Below, piece after piece: positions 1 to 5,194 of a stretch of DNA of 7,296 nucleotides. The stretch is from an uncultured Methylobacteriaceae bacterium (GTDB lineage Bacteria; Pseudomonadota; Alphaproteobacteria; Rhizobiales; Beijerinckiaceae): NCBI GenBank assembly GCA_937872715.1, contig CALMTJ010000160.1, forward strand, positions 7,422-14,717. Direction: 5' to 3'. A program made the position numbers and the translations under genes. A model generated the notes under the pieces. The model saw only the letters and a list, made by a program, of their open reading frames with translations, made no database searches and was not told the origin of the DNA. Position 1 is the stretch's first letter; each line of letters begins with the position of its first letter.

Positions 1-386
1 GCCCGGAGCCGGGCGAAGCTCGCCGGGAGGAGGATGTTCGACAGGATGTCGAGCTCCGGCACGAGGTGGAAATCCTGGAACACGAGCCCGACGGACCGGC
101 GCCGCCAGCCGTCGCGCGCCCTCTCGGGCATGACCGTGACCTCGTCGTCCCCCCAGGCGACCCGCCCTGCATCCGGGCCGACGAGGCCGGCGAGGAGCCC
201 GATGAGGCTCGACTTGCCGGCGCCGGACGGGCCGGTGACCGCGACCTGGGCGCCGGCCGGGAGCGCGAGCCGCCCGATCCGGAGGATCGGCAGCCGGGTC
301 CCGTCCCGCTGCCGCGCCGTCACGGCGACGTCCTCGACCCGCAGAGGCAGGCCCCGCCGCCCGTCAGGCGGTGCCGTAGGCGGCAT
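1..386 (-). CDS. ABC transporter ATP-binding protein, LolD/MacB-like (partial, C-terminus beyond window)
   Basis: This is the N-terminal 128 residues of an ABC ATPase that runs off the left edge. Translation from the ATG at 386-384 gives a short leader, a first beta strand (LRVEDVAV, residues 15-22), Walker A GPSGAGKS (52-59) and a Q-loop VFQDFHLVPELDILSNI (102-118). The Q-loop wording is typical of the LolD/MacB/FtsE group, whose ATPases energise FtsX-like permeases for lipoprotein or peptide export, or for mechanotransmission. The signature motif, Walker B and H-loop should lie outside the window. The chosen ATG is inside the 3' end of the upstream gene (23-nt overlap), which suggests translational coupling; later in-frame starts would cut off the first strand. 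A permease gene would be expected next downstream, but it is not visible. The ABC class is certain; the substrate is unknown. Confidence 0.9.
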   Translation of the reverse strand, partial: MPPTAPPDGRRGLPLRVEDVAVTARQRDGTRLPILRIGRLALPAGAQVAVTGPSGAGKSSLIGLLAGLVGPDAGRVAWGDDEVTVMPERARDGWRRRSVGLVFQDFHLVPELDILSNILLPASFARLR

Positions 387-843
387 CGACCACCCGCAAC
401 TGGCTGACGAAGCCGGTCTTGCCGTCGGTGAACGACCCGAGCTCCAGGCGCCCGGACACGGCGACGCGCGAACCCGCCGAGACGAGCGGGCTCACCCCCC
501 TCAGGTACACCACGACGATGTCGAGCGGCCAATCCGCGTCGGACTGGCAGAAGGGGCAGATGGCGAGCGGCTCGCGGGTGAGCACGAAGAAGTCGCTCTC
601 CGGCTTCAGGGGAGGGGCCATGTAGCCCTCGATCCGGACGGCCCGGTCCTTCAGCGCGACGATCCGGTCGGAGAATTCGAGGCCGAGCACGCCGAAGCTC
701 TTGTAGAGACCCTCGAAGGTGACCGTCTCGGCGGCGAGCGCCGCCCGGGCTGGCAAGAGCCGGCCCGCCGAGCCGAGCGCGACGCCGGCCGCCAGGATGC
801 CGCGCCGGGAGGGTAATCTGCCGAAGATCGGTCGGGAGGACAT
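364..843 (-). CDS. Tat-exported hypothetical protein with CPFC motif, associated with an ABC transporter
   Basis: This 159-residue protein opens with a twin-arginine-like signal (SRRGILAAGVALGSAG, residues 12-27, then a hydrophobic run and an ARA-like cleavage region near 32-38), so it is probably periplasmic. The mature part is about 120 residues and looks beta-rich (VRIEGYMAPP at 69-78; RVAVSGRLELG at 126-136). A CPFC pair (Cys96, Cys99) is followed by QSDADWP, which suggests a metal site or redox-active cysteines. I do not recognise a named family with certainty; the order of motifs loosely recalls DUF3299-like periplasmic proteins. It overlaps the ABC ATPase gene and precedes it, so it may be a periplasmic partner of that transporter. 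The start is ambiguous: ATG at 843 has AAGGG 6 nt upstream, whereas an in-frame TTG at 849 sits 7 nt after GAGGAGG, which belongs to the neighbouring repeat. I chose the ATG. Confidence 0.78.
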   Translation of the reverse strand: MSSRPIFGRLPSRRGILAAGVALGSAGRLLPARAALAAETVTFEGLYKSFGVLGLEFSDRIVALKDRAVRIEGYMAPPLKPESDFFVLTREPLAICPFCQSDADWPLDIVVVYLRGVSPLVSAGSRVAVSGRLELGSFTDGKTGFVSQLRVVDAAYGTA

Positions 844-854
844 CTGCAACCCTT

Positions 855-986
855 CACCTCCTCATCCTGAGATGCGGAGCGGAGCCTCGAAGGACGCACA
901 AGGGTCGAGCGTGCCTGCGCATAGCGTTCCGAGTGCGTGCTTCGAGGGCCGGCTGCGCCGGCCGCCTCAGCATGAGGAGCGAGGTG
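855..986 (+). repeat. Bipartite palindromic intergenic repeat, copy A (REP/BIME-like)
   Basis: The outer ends are inverted (CACCTC at 855-860, GAGGTG at 981-986). Inside, CTCCTCATCCTGAG (858-871) and CCTCGAAGGACGCA (885-898) are mirrored by GCGTGCTTCGAGG (935-947) and CCTCAGCATGAGGAG (965-979). The right arm encloses a strong hairpin: GGCCGGC (947-953), loop TGC, GCCGGCC (957-963). Copy B at 7164-7296 has the same blocks in the same order on the opposite strand, and the 31-nt block 885-915 matches 7231-7261 reversed at 28 of 31 positions. The unconserved centre is about 916-934. The element fills the gap between the 3' end of the phosphatase gene and the 5' end of the Tat-protein gene. Similar GAGG/CCTC-bounded hairpin repeats are abundant in GC-rich alphaproteobacterial genomes. 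Confidence 0.85.
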
Positions 987-1008
987 AGGATCGTCCGCAA
1001 ACGCGCTC

Positions 1009-2769
1009 TCACTCCTTCTTCGCGGCGGCGAGGCCGAGCGCCGTCGCCATGATGCGGAACACCCGGGTGTTGTCCATGCGGCCCCGGAAGAGCTCGGAAC
1101 CGGGTCCGGTGGCGGTCAGCACGACGTCGTCCGCCGCGTGCACGCCCTGGCTGACGTCGAAGCCGAGATTGCCCTCGCGGCGGACGGCCATCGGGCCGCT
1201 GCAATTCCTCTCGTTCGCCGCGTAGACGTTCCGCTTGCCCGGCACGGGCACGGCCGGCACGTTCTCGCCCGCGAGATAGGGCTTGCCGCTGTCGCAGAAA
1301 TCCGGATAGGCGCCGAACACGAAGGCGATGCGCCGGGAGACGTCGACGGACGGCGGGTAGCCCTCGGGACCAGGGGCCTCGTAGTTCGGGAAGCCCGCCT
1401 CCGCGTAGACGCCGAGCTTGTCCCGGAGCTTGTCGCCCGGGCGGTCGTCGTCATAGGTGCCGACGACCGAGACCGGGTGCGCGTGGTCTCCCACCACCAT
1501 GATCAGCGTGTCGTTCCGGTCCCCGGCGAAATCCTTCGCCGCCTTCACGGCGTTGTCCAGCATGATCGTGTCGTAGATCGCCCGCTCCGGATCGAGCGAG
1601 TGGGAGTACTTGTCGATGCGGCCCGATTCGACCATCAGCACGAAGCCCGTCGGCGAGCGCGACAGGATGTCGAGCGCGGCCCTCGTCTCCTCGGCCACGT
1701 CCGGCTGGTCCGGGAACTTGTCGACCGTGCCCTTCTTCAGGAACTTGAGGTCGAGCGCGCCGTCGACGTTGCCCGTGTTGAAGAGGCCGAGCAGCTTCGT
1801 GGTCGACGGGTCGGCGGCCGCCGCCTTCATGGCGGTCGCGGTCGGGGCGAAGCGGTAGCCGGCCTCCCCGAATTTCGCGACGAAGTTCTGGTCGTCGACG
1901 CGTTTCGACCCGAGCGTCGATTTCGGCAGGAAGTTGACGGAGCCTCCGCCCATGATGACGTCCGGCTTCACGGCCCAGAACATCTCGACGATGTCGTTGT
2001 AGTCCGAGCGGCGGCGGGTATGCGACACGATCCCGGCCGGGGTCGCGTCCTCGATCTCGGTATTGGTGACGACGCCGACGGCCATCGGGCCGCCCGGGTG
2101 GCGCTTCGCCAGCTCGCCGATCGTCTCGACCTTCGGATGCTCCAGCGTGTTCTTGTTCAGCGCGCAGTAGACGCCGAGCGCGTTGACGCAGGTCTTGTGG
2201 CCCGTCGTGTAGGCGGACATGGCGTTGGCCGAATCCGTCACGATCGAATCCGTCCCCGACGTCGAGATCAGCGCCATGGCGGGCATGTCGTCGATCGCGA
2301 GCTCGCCGCCGTAGCGGCCTTCCTTCATCCCCTTCGAGAGGATCCGGGCGGCCGTCCGATGCGCCACGGACAGCCCGTCGCCGATGAACAGGATGACGTT
2401 CTTCGCCCGCCGCTCGGGCGTGCCGAACACCTCCCAGCTCACCGTCCGGCTCCGGCCGCCGGCGCTCGCCTCGACCTTGTAGGTCCCGGGCCGGGGGATG
2501 GACCCGCCCCGGATCCAGAGCGCGGACCGGTCGGACCCGTCCTCCTTCTCGACGAAGGCGACCGGGCCGCCGAGCACGTCCGCGGGCGCGGCGCCGTTCA
2601 CGGTGACCGTGACGTCCTCTTGCCGGGGAGATCCCGGAAACTCGACCTTCAGGTCGAAACGGGACCCGGCGAGGATCTCGGCCCTGTCCAGCGGATAGAT
2701 CGTCTGGGCGTGCAGCGCCGACGTCGCCGCCAAGGTGAGAAAGCAGACGGAGAGCAGTTTTCGCGACAT
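1009..2769 (-). CDS. Secreted alkaline phosphatase, PhoA family, with N-terminal Ig-like domain
   Basis: This 586-residue protein hydrolyses phosphate monoesters outside the cytoplasm. A Sec signal peptide (MSRKLLSVCFLTLAATSALHA, cleavage near residue 21) precedes a ~95-residue beta-rich, Ig-like domain (about 24-117) and then the phosphatase fold. Active-site equivalents of E. coli PhoA are visible: Asp131 in LFIGDG, nucleophile Ser180 in TDSAN, Asp241/Thr243 in DATPAG, Glu382, Asp386 and His390 in MVESGRIDKYSH, Asp428-His429 in VVGDHAH, and His544 in GVHAADDV just before GPGSELFRGRMDNT. It is longer than classic PhoA because of the added N-terminal domain. The start at 2769 is chosen because it begins the signal peptide; GGTGG 7 nt upstream is a weak ribosome site, and longer in-frame extensions would run through the promoter. 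A candidate PhoB box lies upstream, so induction by phosphate starvation is likely. It is divergent from the metallophosphoesterase gene. The family is certain; the physiological substrate is not. Confidence 0.95.
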   Translation of the reverse strand: MSRKLLSVCFLTLAATSALHAQTIYPLDRAEILAGSRFDLKVEFPGSPRQEDVTVTVNGAAPADVLGGPVAFVEKEDGSDRSALWIRGGSIPRPGTYKVEASAGGRSRTVSWEVFGTPERRAKNVILFIGDGLSVAHRTAARILSKGMKEGRYGGELAIDDMPAMALISTSGTDSIVTDSANAMSAYTTGHKTCVNALGVYCALNKNTLEHPKVETIGELAKRHPGGPMAVGVVTNTEIEDATPAGIVSHTRRRSDYNDIVEMFWAVKPDVIMGGGSVNFLPKSTLGSKRVDDQNFVAKFGEAGYRFAPTATAMKAAAADPSTTKLLGLFNTGNVDGALDLKFLKKGTVDKFPDQPDVAEETRAALDILSRSPTGFVLMVESGRIDKYSHSLDPERAIYDTIMLDNAVKAAKDFAGDRNDTLIMVVGDHAHPVSVVGTYDDDRPGDKLRDKLGVYAEAGFPNYEAPGPEGYPPSVDVSRRIAFVFGAYPDFCDSGKPYLAGENVPAVPVPGKRNVYAANERNCSGPMAVRREGNLGFDVSQGVHAADDVVLTATGPGSELFRGRMDNTRVFRIMATALGLAAAKKE

Positions 2770-2812
2770 CGCTCGGCCACCAGGTTCGAAACCGGCTCGG
2801 TAGCGCCCCGGT

Positions 2813-2830
2813 GTGACAGGGACGTGACCC
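2813..2830 (-). promoter_or_regulatory. Candidate PhoB (Pho) box for the alkaline phosphatase gene
   Basis: Read on the minus strand, the site is GGGTCAC-GTCC-CTGTCAC. These are two 7-bp direct repeats in the canonical 11-bp register, compared with the consensus CTGTCAT-N4-CTGTCAY. The promoter-proximal half matches fully; the distal half matches at 5 of 7 positions if the last base is taken as Y. Exactly 10 nt downstream is TACCGA (2802-2797), a weak -10 hexamer, as expected for PhoB-activated promoters, in which the box replaces the -35 element. A transcript would start near 2790, about 20 nt before the ATG at 2769. The box and spacing are seen directly; PhoB binding is inference. Confidence 0.68.
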
Positions 2831-2917
2831 CGGCCTCCCGCCGGATCGTCCCCATCCGCCCCGGACCCGACCTCACGAGGACCCGCAGGTGTCATACAGG
2901 CGCAATCGGGCGGGAAC

Positions 2918-3742
2918 ATGCAAGGGGCGCAACGTGAGAATCAGGGCCGCATCTTGGAACGTCATCGCCGATACCGAGCGATCTTCATCTCGGATGTCCA
3001 TCTCGGGACGAGGGGATGTCAGAGCGGGCTGCTGCTCGACTTCCTCCGGGACCACGACGCCGACACGATCTACCTCGTCGGCGACATCGTGGATGCCTGG
3101 CGGTTGAAGCAGGCCTGGTACTGGCCGCAGCAGCACAACGACGTCGTCCAGAAACTCCTGCGCAAGGTGCGCAAGAACGTCCGGCTGGTCTACATCCCGG
3201 GCAATCACGACGAGTTCCTGAAGAGCTATCTCGGCATCCATTTCGGCGGGGTGGAGGTGGTCGCGAGCGCGGTCCATGTCGGGGTGGACGGCAGGCGCTA
3301 CCTCGTCGTGCATGGGGACGCGTTCGACGTCGTCGTCCGGCATGCGCGCTGGCTCGCGCTCCTCGGCGACTGGGCTTACGAGACGGCGCTCGTCGTCAAT
3401 GCGGGCCTCGCGGCGATCCGCCGCCGCATGGGCCTGACCTATTGGTCGCTGTCGCGATGGGCCAAGCTCAAGGTGAAGGGCGCGGTGAACCTCATCGGGG
3501 ATTACGAGCAAGCCCTCGTCACGGAAGCCCGGCGCCACGGCGCCGACGGCATCATCTGCGGTCACATCCACCACGCCGTCATCCACGACCTCTTGGGGAT
3601 CCGCTACATGAATTGCGGGGACTGGGTGGAAAGCTGCACGGCGCTCGCCGAGACCTACGAGGGCGAGTTCGAGCTCATTCGCCTGTCGCATCCGGCGGAG
3701 GACGGCGTGCGCGACCTCGTCTCCCTCGCGGAAGCGGCATGA
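2918..3742 (+). CDS. Calcineurin-like metallophosphoesterase, LpxH/PlcP group (UDP-2,3-diacylglucosamine diphosphatase-like)
   Basis: This 274-residue cytoplasmic protein lacks a signal peptide and carries the full dinuclear-metal phosphoesterase set: SDVHLG (Asp26, His28), GDIVDAWR (Asp56), GNHDE (Asn96, His97), VHGDAFD (His132) and GHIHHA (His216, His218). The match is to the LpxH-related COG2908 group, usually annotated UDP-2,3-diacylglucosamine diphosphatase, which makes lipid X in lipid A synthesis. Many alphaproteobacteria use LpxI for that step, and proteins of this type include PlcP, the Sinorhizobium phospholipase C that degrades phospholipids to diacylglycerol under phosphate limitation. 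Divergence from a gene with a Pho box favours a PlcP-like role, but the sequence alone cannot decide. ATG 2918 has only a weak GCGGG upstream; an in-frame TTG at 2954 has AGGG 7 nt upstream and would give 262 residues starting just before the first motif. Convergent with the M24 gene. Confidence 0.9.
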   Translation: MQGAQRENQGRILERHRRYRAIFISDVHLGTRGCQSGLLLDFLRDHDADTIYLVGDIVDAWRLKQAWYWPQQHNDVVQKLLRKVRKNVRLVYIPGNHDEFLKSYLGIHFGGVEVVASAVHVGVDGRRYLVVHGDAFDVVVRHARWLALLGDWAYETALVVNAGLAAIRRRMGLTYWSLSRWAKLKVKGAVNLIGDYEQALVTEARRHGADGIICGHIHHAVIHDLLGIRYMNCGDWVESCTALAETYEGEFELIRLSHPAEDGVRDLVSLAEAA

Positions 3743-3780
3743 GCGGCCGTATCCGAGGGCCGAAACCCGACTGCCGATGT

Positions 3781-3835
3781 CGAGGTCCGGCCGTACGCCC
3801 GACCTCGCCGGCACGTCCGGACGGCCAGGCCGTCC
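3781..3835. terminator. Candidate bidirectional terminator hairpins in a convergent gap
   Basis: The 94-nt gap between two convergent stop codons contains two inverted repeats. One is CGAGGTC (3781-3787) with GACCTCG (3801-3807) around a 13-nt loop. The other is GGACGG (3819-3824), loop CCAGG, CCGTCC (3830-3835). Neither has a T tract, so classical intrinsic termination is uncertain; transcript-end stabilisation or Rho-assisted termination fits equally well. The convergent position is the main support. Confidence 0.4.
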
Positions 3836-3836
3836 C

Positions 3837-4985
3837 TCAGCCGACATGCAGGTCGAGGGAATGGCGCGACAGGACCTCCGGGCCGCCGGAACCGGTCACG
3901 ATCGTGAGGCCGGGCGCCATGGCTGTCGCGCTCCCGCGATCGACCAGGATCATGTGCAGGAAGAGCACCATGGAGGGCTCGATCACGACCGGATTGTCGG
4001 CGTAGATCATCGGCCAGTCCATCCAGTTCGGCGCGAAGGTGGTGCCGAGCGAATAGCCGCAGGCATTCAAGCGCTGCTCCGACAGGCCCGCCTCGTCCAT
4101 GACCCGGGCATGCGCCGCGTAGACTTCGCCGATCGTCCGGCCGATCCGGCACGCGTCGACCACCGCCTCCATCGCGGCGACCGCGACCGCGTGGTAGCGT
4201 CGGTGGAGCTCGGTCGCCTCCCCGATGGGGATCACCCGCATCAGGCACGCATGGTACTGCCGGTAGACGCCGGCGAATTCGAGCGTCAGCTGGTCCCGGG
4301 CCGAGAGCCGGCGCCGTCCGGAATGGGTGCGGCAGAGGAGGGCCTCCTCGCCCGAGCCGATGATGAAGGGGTTGCCCGGGTAATCCCCGCCGCCGCGCAG
4401 CACCGCGCCCTGCATGGCGGCCAGGATCTCGCCTTCGTCGGCCCCGGGACAGGCCAGGCGGTGGGCCTCGTCGAGGGCGTCGTCCGCCAGCGCGGCCGCG
4501 CGGCGGACATAGGCGAGCTCGCCGTCCGATTTCACGATCCTGAGCCGGCTGACGAGGTCCGATGCCTCCTCTAGGCGGGCGAAGCCGTCCATCGCGGCGG
4601 CGAGGCGCTGGGCGTTGCGGCCGGTCAGCCCGTAGGCCTCGTATTCGACGCCGAGCCGCCGCCCGGCCCCGGCGAGCTCCGCCAGCATCGCCCGGAGCTC
4701 GGTCGCCGGATTGGCGTCCGCGCCGTCCACCCAGATGCGGATGTCGGCGATGATCGAGGTCAGCCGCGCTTGTTCGAGATCGGGCTTGCGCGTCAGGAGC
4801 GCCATCCTCCCATCCGCCCCGAGATACAGGCACTGGAAGTAGACGTAGCCGAACGTGTCGTAGCCGGTCAGGTAATACATGCTCTCCTGGCGGAACATGA
4901 GGAGCCCGTCGAGGCCGCGGGCCGCCATCGCCCGGCACGCGGCCGCCTGCCGCGCTCCGAATTCGTCAGGGGTGAAATGCAGCAT
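3837..4985 (-). CDS. M24 family (creatinase/aminopeptidase P fold) protein, probably metal-independent
   Basis: This 382-residue cytoplasmic protein has the two-domain creatinase/prolidase layout: an N-terminal creatinase-like domain (about 1-150, with YYLTGYDTFGY at 37-47) and a C-terminal pita-bread domain from about 155. A conserved-type His (His221 in LLCRTHSG) is kept. The usual five metal ligands Asp-Asp-His-Glu-Glu appear to be absent: LEFAGVYRQYHACLMR (235-250) has Glu/Phe and Cys247 where the two Asp should be, CGYSLGTT (309-316) has Tyr311 instead of the GHG histidine, FLHM (342-345) has His344 where a ligand Glu sits, and ATAMAPG (353-359) lacks the last Glu. Creatinase and ectoine hydrolase (DoeA/EutD) are M24-fold C-N hydrolases without metal, so an amidinohydrolase- or amidohydrolase-type activity is more plausible than a dipeptidase. 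ATG 4985 is chosen because the family N-terminus begins there and upstream codons look non-coding. The substrate is unknown. Confidence 0.88.
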   Translation of the reverse strand: MLHFTPDEFGARQAAACRAMAARGLDGLLMFRQESMYYLTGYDTFGYVYFQCLYLGADGRMALLTRKPDLEQARLTSIIADIRIWVDGADANPATELRAMLAELAGAGRRLGVEYEAYGLTGRNAQRLAAAMDGFARLEEASDLVSRLRIVKSDGELAYVRRAAALADDALDEAHRLACPGADEGEILAAMQGAVLRGGGDYPGNPFIIGSGEEALLCRTHSGRRRLSARDQLTLEFAGVYRQYHACLMRVIPIGEATELHRRYHAVAVAAMEAVVDACRIGRTIGEVYAAHARVMDEAGLSEQRLNACGYSLGTTFAPNWMDWPMIYADNPVVIEPSMVLFLHMILVDRGSATAMAPGLTIVTGSGGPEVLSRHSLDLHVG

Positions 4986-5194
4986 GATCCGGTCCGGGCC
5001 TCGTGGAGATCGATGGCCCGGCTTAGCACAGCTTGGCCGACGCGGGGTCCGCGCCGAAGGGGTGCCGCGAGCCCGACCGCGTCGCGCGCTCCGGCGCGTC
5101 CTCGACACCGGGCACCGCTTCGCGGTACTCGGTCCCGTCGAGCGTCCCCCGCGAAGGGCGTGACCTCGCGATCGCCCCTCCTGACGAGCCGGAC
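4986..5194. promoter_or_regulatory. Divergent intergenic region with an inverted repeat
   Basis: This 209-nt gap separates the divergent M24 and ABC exporter genes and should hold both promoters. The clearest structure is the inverted repeat CCGGGCC (4994-5000) and GGCCCGG (5015-5021) with a 14-nt spacer, 9 nt upstream of the M24 start codon. It could be an operator or a 5'-leader hairpin. I see no convincing sigma-70 pair; the slightly AT-richer stretch TTAGCACAGCTTGG (5023-5036) is the most likely promoter core. The actual elements are unassigned. Confidence 0.35.

Noticed and set aside
855..986. CRISPR array or insertion sequence terminal repeats
   Set aside because: No regular repeat-spacer pattern, no transposase between or beside the copies, and the structure matches a bipartite palindromic repeat.
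2770..2919. 50-codon N-terminal extension of the alkaline phosphatase
   Set aside because: It would place residues before a clear Sec signal peptide and run through the candidate Pho box; the start at 2769 fits better.
1138..2937. Long plus-strand open frame (about 600 codons) antisense to the alkaline phosphatase
   Set aside because: It is rich in Arg, Asp, Val and His with no motif, and lies opposite a gene with a complete active site; this is the usual GC-rich shadow frame.
2873..3847. Minus-strand open frame (about 320 codons) opposite the metallophosphoesterase
   Set aside because: No motifs, shadow-like composition, and the plus strand carries every metallophosphoesterase motif.
4986..5108. 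41-codon N-terminal extension of the M24 protein
   Set aside because: The stretch is Arg/Pro/Ser-rich and unlike the family N-terminus, which begins at the ATG at 4985.
5033..5194. TTG-initiated 54-residue extension of the ABC exporter
   Set aside because: Low-complexity Arg/Pro/Ser composition within the divergent promoter region; the family N-terminus matches the GTG at 5195.
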